Assembly (NCBI RefSeq): GCF_012641515.1
Contig: NZ_JABAHY010000018.1
Coordinates: 1 to 48,680, forward strand
Reading direction: 5' to 3'
Source of the DNA: Nesterenkonia sedimenti
Lineage (GTDB): Bacteria; Actinomycetota; Actinomycetes; Actinomycetales; Micrococcaceae
DNA: 48,680 nucleotides
Shown here: positions 15,998-24,692 of the stretch, in pieces
How positions within the stretch are numbered: position 1 is the stretch's first letter
Layout of the letters: each line of letters starts with the position of its first letter
Translations under genes and position numbers: made by a program
Notes under the pieces: generated by a model
Databases searched by the model: none
What the model saw: only the letters and a program-made list of their open reading frames with translations
What the model was told of the DNA's origin: nothing

Positions 15998-16752
15998 AGA
16001 CCGAGGTCCAAATAACCGTCCAACCCGTGGGTCAGACCAGGCCGGGAGGCAACAGTCCGCAGACCCAGCAGCACACCGGGCATGAAGCTGCCATGGTCGA
16101 AAGAGTCGTGACGGAAGGTCAGCTGCTCACCGGGGGAACCCAGCAGCACCTCCTGGTGGGCCACCAGCCCACGCAGCCGAACAGAGTGCACCCGGATGCC
16201 ATCAACATCAGCACCACGGGCACCGTCCAACTGCTTCTCGGTGGCATCGGGAGAGGGCCCGGTCCCAGCCTCAGCCCGGGTGGCAGCCATCAGTTGAGCA
16301 GTCCGCACCGCGGTCCCGGAAGGGGCATCCACCTTATTGGGATGATGCAGCTCAATGATCTCGGCTGACTCAAAATACTGGGCAGCCTTGGCCGCAAACG
16401 CGGAGGCGAGTACCGAACCCAAGGCGAAGTTCGGGGCGATCAGCACCCCGACGTCGTCGTTGGCTGCCAATTTCTGCTCAAGCCGCTGCAGCCGGTCAGC
16501 ATCCCACCCGGTGGTCCCCACAACACAGTGGATGCCGTTCTCCACCGCGAAATGAACATTGGTCTCCGTGGCATCGGGGATGGTCAGATCCACCACATGG
16601 GTGGCCCCAGCCTCAGTGACCTTCTCCAGGGAGTCACCGCGGCCCAGAGCCGCAACCAGCTCCATGCCCTCAGCCTTCTCCACCGCATCAACTGCAGCAG
16701 TGCCCATCCGTCCGCGGGCACCCAGCACCGCAACTTTCAACTCATCAGCCAT
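15994..16752 (-). CDS. dapB: 4-hydroxy-tetrahydrodipicolinate reductase
   Basis: A 252-residue DapB with the N-terminal NAD(P)-binding motif VAVLGARGRMG, VVGTTGW, and the catalytic/substrate motif HHPNKVDAPSGTA. It reduces the product of DapA in diaminopimelate and lysine synthesis, supplying peptidoglycan. ATG 16752 stands seven bases behind TAGGCT on the minus strand, the same hexamer and spacing as at dapA, and has no ribosome site. In contrast to many relatives, an acyltransferase-like membrane gene (16783-18000) lies between dapB and the divergent dapA. Confidence 0.95.
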   Translation of the reverse strand: MADELKVAVLGARGRMGTAAVDAVEKAEGMELVAALGRGDSLEKVTEAGATHVVDLTIPDATETNVHFAVENGIHCVVGTTGWDADRLQRLEQKLAANDDVGVLIAPNFALGSVLASAFAAKAAQYFESAEIIELHHPNKVDAPSGTAVRTAQLMAATRAEAGTGPSPDATEKQLDGARGADVDGIRVHSVRLRGLVAHQEVLLGSPGEQLTFRHDSFDHGSFMPGVLLGLRTVASRPGLTHGLDGYLDLGL

Positions 16753-16759
16753 GCCCCTA

Positions 16760-16765
16760 AGCCTA
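16760..16765 (-). promoter_or_regulatory. -10 element of dapB (leaderless type)
   Basis: TAGGCT on the minus strand is followed by seven bases and the dapB ATG. The same hexamer and spacing precede dapA at 18028-18033, so the two pathway genes may be expressed alike. Confidence 0.45.
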
Positions 16766-16782
16766 CCTACCGTCAGGGTCAG

Positions 16783-18000
16783 CTAGCGGGTCGCCGTGGT
16801 GCTGAGCGCATACACCAGACCCTCCAAAGGACCACGACGACGCAGCAGCATCTTGACCAGCCCCAACACCAGGAAGCCGCCGACAAACCACACAGCCAGC
16901 ATCGGTGCCGAAAGCTCAGCGAACTCCGCGGGAATCCACTGCTGATCGCTGCGCCAGAAATGCAGAACCACCAGATGCCCCACATACAGGGTCAGCGGCA
17001 TCGCCCCGGCACCGGCCAGCGGGGCGATCAGCCATTTAGCCTTCTCCGCCATCAAACACAGGCCCAATACTGCGGCCGCGCAGCCCATATGGTGCAGCAG
17101 GCCTACTGGACTGCCCTGATGGGCGGTGGCCAGCAGGAACCAGTCCTCACTGGCGACCATCGGCATGAAATGGTCATTGACTTCCAGACCACCCAGAATC
17201 TCGGTCTCCGACCAGTTTCCGGAAGCCGCGATCCGGGTGACCACCTCCGTATGCTGAATGGCCAACCAATGCACCAGATAAGTGCCGGCAGCCAGGCCTG
17301 CACCGAGCAGCAGCAGCCACTGGGCGGTGATCCCGCGCTTGAGCGGCAGGCGGCCAATGGCCATCCCGAAGAACACAAAAGCCGGCCACAGCAGCAGTGG
17401 GTAATAACCGGTCAGCAGCAGGTCCTGCAGCAGCAGCTGGGGCCGGGCGAGGTCAGTCAGTGCGGGGGAGGACCATAGGCGCTGATCAGCCGGCAGGGCG
17501 CCCTCATGGTCCCGCAGCCGATTCTGAGCGAACCAGAAGACCACCGGCATCAGCGCAGTCCAAGCAGCGGTGAGTCCGAACAGGGACTTCGCACCCAGGC
17601 GCAGGAACGGCAGAGCCAGCAGGAACATCAGCCCGTAGTGGACCAGGATAACCGCCACCCCGGCATCCAACAGGGCCGCAGAGAGACCGATCAGCACCAC
17701 CAGTCCGGCGCGGATGGCAAGACCCTTCCGATCCCGGCTGACCTCAGCATTGGAACGGTCCGGATCGGAGCCCCCAGTCAGCAGGGCGATCCCCACCCCG
17801 GCCAACACCGCGAACAGGGCGGCTGAACGTCCGGAGAAGATCATGCCCACCCAGGTCGGCTCACCGGTGGCATCATCAGTGGTGGTCAGCACATGGACCA
17901 GCATCATGCCGATCAGAGCCACCCCGCGGGCAGCATCAACACCCCACAGTCGACCTCCGCGGGAACCAGTTCGTCCCGCGCTGCGCCTAAATCGTCCCAT
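16783..18000 (-). CDS. multi-spanning membrane protein, DUF1624/DUF418-like acyltransferase family
   Basis: A 405-residue, strongly hydrophobic protein with about ten membrane segments. It begins with a basic stretch and then the motif GVDAARGVALIGMMLVH, typical of the heparan-alpha-glucosaminide N-acetyltransferase-like / DUF418 families. These move acyl groups across the membrane onto sugars in some members; no substrate is known here. GAGGGA lies eight bases before ATG 18000. Its promoter appears to overlap that of the divergent dapA. A role in acetylating wall sugars is possible but not shown. Confidence 0.75.
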   Translation of the reverse strand: MGRFRRSAGRTGSRGGRLWGVDAARGVALIGMMLVHVLTTTDDATGEPTWVGMIFSGRSAALFAVLAGVGIALLTGGSDPDRSNAEVSRDRKGLAIRAGLVVLIGLSAALLDAGVAVILVHYGLMFLLALPFLRLGAKSLFGLTAAWTALMPVVFWFAQNRLRDHEGALPADQRLWSSPALTDLARPQLLLQDLLLTGYYPLLLWPAFVFFGMAIGRLPLKRGITAQWLLLLGAGLAAGTYLVHWLAIQHTEVVTRIAASGNWSETEILGGLEVNDHFMPMVASEDWFLLATAHQGSPVGLLHHMGCAAAVLGLCLMAEKAKWLIAPLAGAGAMPLTLYVGHLVVLHFWRSDQQWIPAEFAELSAPMLAVWFVGGFLVLGLVKMLLRRRGPLEGLVYALSTTATR

Positions 18001-18027
18001 ATGGCGTCCCTCGCAAGCTCACAGCGG

Positions 18028-18034
18028 TAGGCTA
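18028..18034. promoter_or_regulatory. overlapping divergent -10 elements, dapA / membrane protein
   Basis: TAGGCTA reads as TAGGCT on the plus strand (18028-18033, seven bases before the dapA ATG) and as TAGCCT on the minus strand (18034-18029), about 30 bases before the membrane gene's ATG with its GAGGGA site. One symmetric 7-mer can thus serve both directions. Confidence 0.45.
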
Positions 18035-18040
18035 CTCCCT

Positions 18041-19018
18041 ATGGACTCCCAGATCGATGCCGCAGGCGGCGAGCAGCCCCACGAGTTCGACCCATACCTG
18101 GCCAAAGGTGAGGTCAAACACCCTGATCAGACCGACCCCTATTTCGGTCACCTGATTACCGCCATGGTCACCCCATTCACCGAGGATGACCGGGTGGACT
18201 TCAAAGCATTTGAGGCCCTGGCCGCCAAGCTTGTGGACGAGGGCAATGACTCCCTGGTGGTCTCCGGAACCACCGGTGAGACCTCCACTCTGGAGGACTA
18301 TGAGAAGGCCGATCTGGTCCGTGCCGCGAAGTCCGCAGTGGGTGACCGTGCGAAGATCATCGCCGGTACCTCCACCAACCACACCAGCCACGACCTGGAG
18401 ATGGCAGCCCGCGCCGAGCGCGCCGGTGCCGACGGCCAGCTGGTGGTCACCCCCTACTACAACAAGCCCTCCCAGGACGGGGTGCTGGCCCACTACAAGG
18501 CAGTGGCCGACGCCGCCGACCTCCCCCTGATGATCTACGACATCCCCGGCCGCTCCGGGATCGCCATCGAAACCGAGACGATCCTCAAACTGGCCGAGCA
18601 CCCGCGGATCATGTCGCTCAAAGACGCCAAGAACGACATCACCGCCACCACCGAGGTGCTGACCAAGACTGACCTGGAGATCTACTCCGGTGACGACCAG
18701 AACGTGCTGGCCTGGATGGCCATGGGTGCCGCCGGTGTGGTCTCGGTGACCGCCCATGTGGCAGCCCCGACCTTCCGTCGGATGATCGACGCGGTGCTCA
18801 ACTACGAGCTGAAGGATGCCCGCATCGCCCACTCCGAGCTGGGACCGGTTATCCGTGCGCTGATGACCCGGGTCCAGGGCGCAGTCTCCTCCAAGCTGGT
18901 CCTGAACTGGTTGGGTTTCCCCATCAACACAGACGTCCGCCTGCCCCTGGTGCAGGCAAATGAGGGTGAGCAGGAGCTCATCCTCGCCGACCTGCGAGAG
19001 GCAGGTTGGCAGCTCTAG
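18041..19018 (+). CDS. dapA: 4-hydroxy-tetrahydrodipicolinate synthase
   Basis: A 325-residue TIM-barrel synthase. Visible motifs: GTTGETSTL (pyruvate-binding), VVTPYYNKPSQDG (catalytic Tyr), IYDIPGRSG, and the Schiff-base Lys194 in MSLKDAKND. It joins pyruvate and aspartate semialdehyde in the first committed lysine/DAP step. A 30-residue acidic leader precedes the barrel. ATG 18041 was chosen because it sits seven bases behind TAGGCT and the reading frame upstream lies within the divergent gene. The RNase J gene follows after 18 bases, as in many actinobacteria. Confidence 0.95.
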   Translation: MDSQIDAAGGEQPHEFDPYLAKGEVKHPDQTDPYFGHLITAMVTPFTEDDRVDFKAFEALAAKLVDEGNDSLVVSGTTGETSTLEDYEKADLVRAAKSAVGDRAKIIAGTSTNHTSHDLEMAARAERAGADGQLVVTPYYNKPSQDGVLAHYKAVADAADLPLMIYDIPGRSGIAIETETILKLAEHPRIMSLKDAKNDITATTEVLTKTDLEIYSGDDQNVLAWMAMGAAGVVSVTAHVAAPTFRRMIDAVLNYELKDARIAHSELGPVIRALMTRVQGAVSSKLVLNWLGFPINTDVRLPLVQANEGEQELILADLREAGWQL

Positions 19019-19036
19019 AAAGGAGCCTTCATCCAC

Positions 19037-20719
19037 GTGTCACCTGAAAAGCTGCAGACCCCGCCGAAGCTGAAAGACGGCACCATGCGGATCGTTCCGC
19101 TGGGCGGCCTCGGTGAGGTCGGGCGGAATATGACCGTCTTCGAGCTCAACGGCAAACTGCTGATCGTCGACTGCGGTGTGCTCTTCCCCGAGGAGGAGCA
19201 GCCCGGTGTGGACCTCATCCTGCCCGACTTCAGCTATATCGAAGACCGGCTCGACGACGTCGTCGGGCTTGTTCTCACCCACGGGCATGAGGACCATATC
19301 GGCGCGGTGCCCTATCTGCTGCGGCAGAAGGAGGACATCCCGATCATCGGGTCGAAGCTGACCCTCGCGCTGATCGAGGCCAAGCTCAACGAGCACCGGC
19401 TCAACGCATACACACTCACCGTGCGCGAGGGCGATACCGAGAACTTCGGGCCCTTCGAGTGCGAGTTCGTTGCGGTCAACCACTCCATTCCGGATTCGCT
19501 GGCGGTGTTCATCCGCACTGAGGCGGGTTCCGTGCTGCACACCGGCGACTTCAAGATGGACCAGCTTCCCCTGGACGGGCGGATCACCGACCTGCGCCAC
19601 TTCGCCCGGCTGGGCGAGGAGGGCGTTGACCTCTACCTCTCCGACTCCACCAACGCCCATATCCCCGGGTTCACCACCCCGGAGAAGGAGATCGGCCCGA
19701 CCATCGACCAGGTCATCTCCCGCGCCCAGCGCCGGGTGATCGTGGCCAGCTTCGCCAGCCATATCCACCGCGTCCAGCAGGTGCTCGACGCCGCCGCAGC
19801 CCACGGGCGCAAAGTCGCCTTCGTAGGGCGCTCCATGGTGCGCAATATGTCGATTGCCAAACAGCTGGGCTACCTCGAGATCCCAGAAAACATCCTGGTG
19901 GATCTCAAGAAGGTCGGGGACCTGCCAGATCACAAGGTGGTGCTGATGTCCACCGGCTCCCAGGGTGAGCCCATGGCGGCACTGTCCCGGATGGCCAATG
20001 GCGACCACCAGATCCAAGTCGGCGAAGGCGACACCATCATCCTGGCCTCCAGCCTCATCCCCGGCAACGAGAACTCCGTCTACCGGGTGATCAACGGACT
20101 GATGAAGCTCGGCGCCGACGTCGTGCATAAGGACAATGCCAAAGTCCATGTCTCCGGGCACGCCTCGGCAGGGGAGCTGCTGTACTCCTACAACATCCTC
20201 AAACCGCGTAACGCGATGCCCGTCCACGGCGAACACCGGCACCTGATCGCCAACGGCAAACTGGCCGAGCAGACCGGTGTGGACCCCGAACGGGTACTGC
20301 TGTGCGAAGACGGCTCCGTGGTGGATATGCGCGACGGGCTGGCCCGAGTCACCGGCCAGATCGAGGCCGGCTACGTCTACGTTGACGGCTCCTCGGTCGG
20401 TGAGATCACCGATTCCGAGCTCAAAGACCGGCGCACCCTGGGCGAAGAGGGCTTCATCTCGGTGATCACCGTGGTCAACCGGCAGACCGGACACATCGTC
20501 TCCGGACCGGATATCCACGCCCGCGGTGTAGCCGAGGAGGACGAGGTCTTCAAGAACATCAAGCCCAAGATCGCCAAGGCGCTGACCGAGGCCATCCAGG
20601 ACAATAAGGAGCACACCACCCACCAGCTCCAGCAGATCGTGCGCCGCACTATCGGCTCCTGGGTCAACCGCAAACTGCGCCGGAAGCCGATGATCGTCCC
20701 CGTCGTCGTCGAAACCTGA
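19037..20719 (+). CDS. rnj: ribonuclease J
   Basis: A 560-residue metallo-beta-lactamase/beta-CASP RNase. The zinc motif HGHEDH is at residues 82-87, followed by NHSIPDS, TGDFKMD, SDSTNA, the beta-CASP part (FASHIHRVQQ, STGSQGEP), and VSGHASAGEL and PVHGEHRH. RNase J acts as endo- and 5'-3' exonuclease in mRNA turnover and rRNA maturation. GAAAGGAG precedes the GTG start. The dapA-rnj order is conserved in actinobacteria. Its stop codon is the loop of a perfect 8-bp hairpin. Confidence 0.95.
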   Translation: MSPEKLQTPPKLKDGTMRIVPLGGLGEVGRNMTVFELNGKLLIVDCGVLFPEEEQPGVDLILPDFSYIEDRLDDVVGLVLTHGHEDHIGAVPYLLRQKEDIPIIGSKLTLALIEAKLNEHRLNAYTLTVREGDTENFGPFECEFVAVNHSIPDSLAVFIRTEAGSVLHTGDFKMDQLPLDGRITDLRHFARLGEEGVDLYLSDSTNAHIPGFTTPEKEIGPTIDQVISRAQRRVIVASFASHIHRVQQVLDAAAAHGRKVAFVGRSMVRNMSIAKQLGYLEIPENILVDLKKVGDLPDHKVVLMSTGSQGEPMAALSRMANGDHQIQVGEGDTIILASSLIPGNENSVYRVINGLMKLGADVVHKDNAKVHVSGHASAGELLYSYNILKPRNAMPVHGEHRHLIANGKLAEQTGVDPERVLLCEDGSVVDMRDGLARVTGQIEAGYVYVDGSSVGEITDSELKDRRTLGEEGFISVITVVNRQTGHIVSGPDIHARGVAEEDEVFKNIKPKIAKALTEAIQDNKEHTTHQLQQIVRRTIGSWVNRKLRRKPMIVPVVVET

Positions 20720-20727
20720 GGTTTCGA
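20709..20727 (+). terminator. 8-bp hairpin with the rnj stop codon as loop
   Basis: TCGAAACC-TGA-GGTTTCGA is a perfect inverted repeat; the TGA loop is the rnj stop codon. The following 160 bases before ftsK contain further GC-rich inverted repeats (such as GCCCG-N7-CGGGC near 20762-20780) but no gene. Confidence 0.5.
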
Positions 20728-20871
20728 GCGCTTTCGGGGCCTGCGCGGAGGGATCGCGCTGCCCGCACCGTTCGGGCGGGGCCTGGAGCGCAGCCACGTA
20801 GCTTGAGTGTGTGCAGGCTCCCACACAGCTTCGCAGGCGCGTATATCCGGCGACACGCGGGGGTCAGCGGC

Positions 20872-20877
20872 TAAGTT
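20872..20877 (+). promoter_or_regulatory. -10 element of ftsK (leaderless type)
   Basis: TAAGTT lies six bases before ATG 20884. The spacer GGGGGT is not a convincing ribosome site. Confidence 0.35.
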
Positions 20878-20883
20878 GGGGGT

Positions 20884-23800
20884 ATGGCGACACGTACTTC
20901 CCCCTCGCGGTCGTCCGGAAAGAAAACTACATCTTCCGGAAAGTCCCGCGCGACGACGTCGAAAAAGTCCACCACTGCCCAGGCTGAGGACAACAACATC
21001 GTCTTCACCGCTGCGCGCGGGCTCTGGCTGACCCTGGCCACCCCGGTGGGCGGAGCTGTGCGCAGTGTCGGCCGCCAGATCAAGATCCACCCCGATGACC
21101 GCCGCGACGGCGCCGGGCTGGTCTTCTTCCTGCTCGCAGTCCTCACCGCAGTCACCGACTGGTGGGGTGCGCACAACTGGGACCACTGGGGCACCGACCT
21201 CGTCCACCGGATCACCGCCGGCACCTTCGGCTGGGCCTCGGTCCTGCTGCCGCTGGCGCTGCTGATCACCGCCTTCCGGTACTTCCGGACCCCGCAGGAA
21301 CACGAGGCCAACGGCCGGGTCGCCATCGGACTGTCCATCGTGCTCGCCTCCTCCGCCGGTCTGGCCCACCTCGCCGCCGGAGTGCCCACGATCAACGAGA
21401 TCTTCGACTCCGGGGACACCGGCGGATTCGCTGCCATGATCGACTCCGGAGGCATCCTCGGCTACCTCGTCGTGGTACCGATGGCCTCCCTGGTCACCGT
21501 CTACCCCGTCTGGGTCATCCTCTCGGTGATCCTCGCCGCAGGCCTCCTGGTGCTCACCGACACCCCCGTGCGCCGGATCCCCGCCCGGATCGCAGTGGCC
21601 CGCAACTACATCATCGGCGACCCCGAGGAGCCCCGCCCCGCTACCCGGCAGGCACCCACCGGTGGCGCCTCCCAGCAGCAGGACGCCGTCTACTACGAGA
21701 ACGACGACGCCGGTGCTGCCACCCACCCGCGGCCCAAGCGCGCCAAGAAGGCTGCCGCCAAGGCTGAGCGGCCCAGCTTCTTCGCCAAACTCTCCGGCGA
21801 CGACGCCCAGGAGACTGCCGATGTCCCGGATCCCGCGGACACCGCACCCACGGCGGCTCTGGACCCCGCAGAGGGTGCCTACGACACCCCGGTCTTCGAC
21901 GCCGAGGCGCCCGAGACCCCCAAACCGGGCAAGAAGCGGCCCACCAAGCAGGAGCAGCAGATCGAGGCGACCAAACGTGCCGCCGGAGTCTCCTCCGCGT
22001 CGTCGACTCCCAAGGCAACCTCCCATCCGGAGGCCCCAGCCCCTGCCACCGACCTCCCAGTGCGCTCCGAGCAGCTGGAACTCTCCGGGGATGTCACCTA
22101 CACCCTGCCCGAACAGCAGCTGCTGCCGGCAGGGCCCCCGCCGAAGGAAAGCTCGGATGCCAACACTGAGATCGTTGAGGCACTGGACCGCACCTTCGCC
22201 CAGTTCAAGGTCGACGCCGAGGTCACCGGGTTCTCCCGCGGTCCGACAGTGACCCGCTACGAGATCGAACTCGCCCCGGGCACCAAGGTGGAGAAGGTCA
22301 CCAACCTGGAGAAGAACATCGCCTATGCGGTGGCCTCCAATGAGGTGCGCATCCTCAGCCCCATCCCGGGCAAATCCGCCATCGGCATCGAGATCCCCAA
22401 CCGGGATAAGGAAGTCGTTGCCCTTGGTGATGTGCTGCGCTCGGGTAAGGCCCGGAAGAACGAGCACCCCATGGTCATGGGTGTCGGTAAGGACGTCGAG
22501 GGCGGCTTCGTGTTGGCCAACCTCGCTAAGATGCCCCACCTGCTGGTCGCCGGTGCCACCGGTGCCGGTAAATCGGCGTTCATCAACTCGATGATCACCT
22601 CCATCCTGATGCGCGCGACCCCGGATGAGGTCCGGATGGTCATGGTCGACCCCAAGCGTGTGGAGCTGACCGCCTACGAGGGCATCCCGCACCTGGTCAC
22701 CCCCATCATCACCGACCCCAAGAAGGCCGCCGAGGCCCTGGAGTGGGTCTGTAAGGAGATGGACAACCGCTACGACGATCTCGCCCACTTCGGGTACAAG
22801 AAAATCGACGAGTTCAACGCCGCGGTCCGGGCCGGGAAGATCACCCTGCCCCCGGACAGCCAGCGCGTGCTGCGGCCCTACCCCTACCTCCTGGTGATCG
22901 TCGACGAGCTGGCCGACCTCATGATGGTCGCCCCCCGCGATGTCGAGGACTCCATCGTCCGCATCACCCAGCTGGCCCGTGCCGCCGGTATCCACCTCGT
23001 GCTGGCCACCCAGCGCCCCTCGGTCAATGTGGTCACCGGCCTCATCAAGGCCAATGTGCCCTCCCGGATGGCCTTCGCCACCTCCTCGGCCACCGACTCC
23101 CGCGTGGTGCTGGACTCCGTGGGAGCCGAGAAGCTGCTGGGCCAAGGTGACGCTCTGTTCCTGCCGATGGGCCAGTCCAAGCCGATGCGTGTCCAGGGCG
23201 CCTGGGTCAACGAGTCCGAGGTCGAGGCCGTCGTCGCCCATGTGAAATCCCAGCTGCAGGCCCAGTACCGCGAGGATGCGGTCAAGGCCATGGAGCCGAA
23301 GAAACGCGAGATCGACGAGGACATCGGGGAGGATCTCGACCTGCTGCTGGCAGCCACCGAACTGGTGGTCACCACCCAGTTCGGCTCCACCTCCATGCTG
23401 CAGCGCAAGCTCAAAATGGGCTTCGCCAAGGCCGGCCGGATCATGGACCTCATGGAATCCCGCGGGGTCGTCGGACCCTCCGAGGGATCCAAGGCCCGTG
23501 ATGTGCTGGTGGCCCCCGAGGAGCTCGCCGATGTTCTCGCCGCCATCAAGGGTGAGGACGACGGCGACGACGCCGCCCCGGCACCCTATGACGCCGCCGC
23601 CGAGGTTGAAGTGGTCCAGTCCCAGCCCCTGGAGGCCGGTGCTGAGCCTGGCGCTGCACCTGGCGCCGAACCCGGTGCGCCCGCCCAGCAGCCAGCCGGG
23701 GAGCCGGGTGCCGCCGCGGCCCAGCCGCAGGCCAGTGCCGAGACCGGTGGCGCCTCCGCGGGTGCGGAGGAGGACTGGGGCGCTGACCTCATCGCCCGGG

Positions 23801-23901
23801 ATATGGCCGAACGCACCCGCGATCTCTCTGAGGTCGTGGACTACCACGACGGTCATGACTCAGCCACCAGTGAGGACGCCTGGTCCCTGACCGGGCGGTG
23901 A
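20884..23901 (+). CDS. ftsK: DNA translocase FtsK/SpoIIIE
   Basis: A 1005-residue protein. After a basic Ser/Lys-rich start come about four membrane segments (around residues 75-225), a long disordered linker rich in Pro/Ala/Lys, then the motor: EIVEALDRTFAQFKV, Walker A GATGAGKS at 557-564, MVMVDPKRVEL, Walker B LLVIVDELADL, and ATQRPSVNVVTG. The winged-helix gamma domain (LLLAATELVVTT, FGSTSMLQRKLKMG) reads polar DNA signals. Unusually, about 110 Ala/Gly/Pro/Glu-rich residues follow the gamma domain, which is normally at or near the end. It pumps chromosome DNA through the septum. It has its own leaderless-type promoter. Confidence 0.95.
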   Translation: MATRTSPSRSSGKKTTSSGKSRATTSKKSTTAQAEDNNIVFTAARGLWLTLATPVGGAVRSVGRQIKIHPDDRRDGAGLVFFLLAVLTAVTDWWGAHNWDHWGTDLVHRITAGTFGWASVLLPLALLITAFRYFRTPQEHEANGRVAIGLSIVLASSAGLAHLAAGVPTINEIFDSGDTGGFAAMIDSGGILGYLVVVPMASLVTVYPVWVILSVILAAGLLVLTDTPVRRIPARIAVARNYIIGDPEEPRPATRQAPTGGASQQQDAVYYENDDAGAATHPRPKRAKKAAAKAERPSFFAKLSGDDAQETADVPDPADTAPTAALDPAEGAYDTPVFDAEAPETPKPGKKRPTKQEQQIEATKRAAGVSSASSTPKATSHPEAPAPATDLPVRSEQLELSGDVTYTLPEQQLLPAGPPPKESSDANTEIVEALDRTFAQFKVDAEVTGFSRGPTVTRYEIELAPGTKVEKVTNLEKNIAYAVASNEVRILSPIPGKSAIGIEIPNRDKEVVALGDVLRSGKARKNEHPMVMGVGKDVEGGFVLANLAKMPHLLVAGATGAGKSAFINSMITSILMRATPDEVRMVMVDPKRVELTAYEGIPHLVTPIITDPKKAAEALEWVCKEMDNRYDDLAHFGYKKIDEFNAAVRAGKITLPPDSQRVLRPYPYLLVIVDELADLMMVAPRDVEDSIVRITQLARAAGIHLVLATQRPSVNVVTGLIKANVPSRMAFATSSATDSRVVLDSVGAEKLLGQGDALFLPMGQSKPMRVQGAWVNESEVEAVVAHVKSQLQAQYREDAVKAMEPKKREIDEDIGEDLDLLLAATELVVTTQFGSTSMLQRKLKMGFAKAGRIMDLMESRGVVGPSEGSKARDVLVAPEELADVLAAIKGEDDGDDAAPAPYDAAAEVEVVQSQPLEAGAEPGAAPGAEPGAPAQQPAGEPGAAAAQPQASAETGGASAGAEEDWGADLIARDMAERTRDLSEVVDYHDGHDSATSEDAWSLTGR

Positions 23902-23925
23902 GTCCCTGACTGTCGGTAACTCACC
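23897..23925 (+). terminator. hairpin over the ftsK stop codon
   Basis: GGTGAGT (23897-23903, containing the TGA stop) pairs with ACTCACC (23919-23925) around a 15-base loop; one more C-G pair extends it. GGCCGGCC follows directly. No T-run. Confidence 0.35.
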
Positions 23926-23985
23926 GGCCGGCCAGCAGTTGCCCCGTTTGTCGCGTAGCTTTCGGAACACCGTGTCCCTATAGGT

Positions 23986-24014
23986 ACGCGGTAAATCAAC
24001 AGCGACGCGGTAAA
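23986..24014 (+). repeat. pair of direct repeats ACGCGGTAAA upstream of pgsA
   Basis: ACGCGGTAAA occurs at 23986-23995 and again at 24005-24014, a 19-base period (nearly two helical turns). The second copy ends 20 bases before the pgsA -10 element, the place for an activator or repressor pair. Confidence 0.45.
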
Positions 24015-24034
24015 CGCCCCGGGGCCGACCCGGG

Positions 24035-24040
24035 TATCCT
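24035..24040 (+). promoter_or_regulatory. -10 element of pgsA (leaderless type)
   Basis: TATCCT is followed by seven bases and ATG 24048, with no ribosome site in the spacer. Confidence 0.45.
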
Positions 24041-24047
24041 GGCTGAG

Positions 24048-24692
24048 ATGAATCCCCCTGCGCCTGTACCACTGCTGAATATCGCCAATATCCTCACCAT
24101 GCTCCGCATAGTGCTGGTGCCGGTATTCGTGGTGCTGCTGGTCATCGACGCCGAACCCTCCGGGGCCGGGGCACTGCAGCCCCTGGAAGCCGGCGACGGA
24201 CCCTGGCGCTGGGTGGCCGCAGCCGTTTTCGCGGTGGCCATGATCACCGACTTCATCGACGGCGACCTCGCCCGCAAACGTAATCTGATCACCGACTTCG
24301 GCAAGATCGCCGATCCCATCGCAGACAAACTGCTGGTCGGGGCCGCACTGATCATGCTGTCCCTGCTCGGCGAACTCTGGTGGTGGGTGACCATCGTCAT
24401 CCTGGTTCGCGAACTGGCCATCACCGTGCTGCGCATGGTCATGATCCGCACTCAGGTCATGCCCGCCTCCCGCGGCGGCAAACTCAAAACCATGCTCCAG
24501 GCCGGCGGTCTGCAGCTGATGCTGCTGCCGGTGGCCCTGGGCCTCAGCGAGATCGCCGGGCTGAGCATCGGAGAGCTGATCTACTACGCCGGCTTTGGCC
24601 TCGTACTGGCCAGCGCGGTGGTAGCCGTGGTCACCGGCATCGACTACTTCATCCAGGCCATGCGAATCAGGAGGGCAGCCAATGGCAACTGA
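24048..24692 (+). CDS. pgsA: CDP-diacylglycerol--glycerol-3-phosphate 3-phosphatidyltransferase
   Basis: A 214-residue integral membrane protein of the CDP-alcohol phosphatidyltransferase family, with the complete D-x2-DG-x2-AR-x8-G-x3-D-x3-D site (from DFIDGDLAR at about residue 68). It has six predicted membrane segments. It makes phosphatidylglycerol phosphate. The N-terminus PLLNIANILTMLRI is typical of PgsA. The next gene, cinA, starts inside its last codons, so the two are coupled. In mycobacteria pgsA3 sits in the same place between ftsK and clgR. Confidence 0.92.
   Translation: MNPPAPVPLLNIANILTMLRIVLVPVFVVLLVIDAEPSGAGALQPLEAGDGPWRWVAAAVFAVAMITDFIDGDLARKRNLITDFGKIADPIADKLLVGAALIMLSLLGELWWWVTIVILVRELAITVLRMVMIRTQVMPASRGGKLKTMLQAGGLQLMLLPVALGLSEIAGLSIGELIYYAGFGLVLASAVVAVVTGIDYFIQAMRIRRAANGN

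Noticed and set aside
16528-17478. A 316-codon plus-strand frame opposite dapB and the membrane protein gene
   Set aside because: Gln/His-rich translation typical of a reversed membrane-protein gene; it crosses the boundary of two real genes.
19040-20824. A 594-codon minus-strand frame opposite rnj
   Set aside because: Shadow of the RNase J gene; no recognisable motif and the plus-strand protein has all catalytic residues.
20377-23856. A 1159-codon open frame on the minus strand opposite ftsK
   Set aside because: It mirrors the strong G/C third-position bias of ftsK, has repetitive Gly/Asp/Val-rich translation without domains, and covers a well-supported gene.
23902-24047. A tRNA gene between ftsK and pgsA
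   Set aside because: No T-loop GTTCRA or acceptor stem pairing; the stretch holds a hairpin, two direct repeats and the pgsA -10 only.
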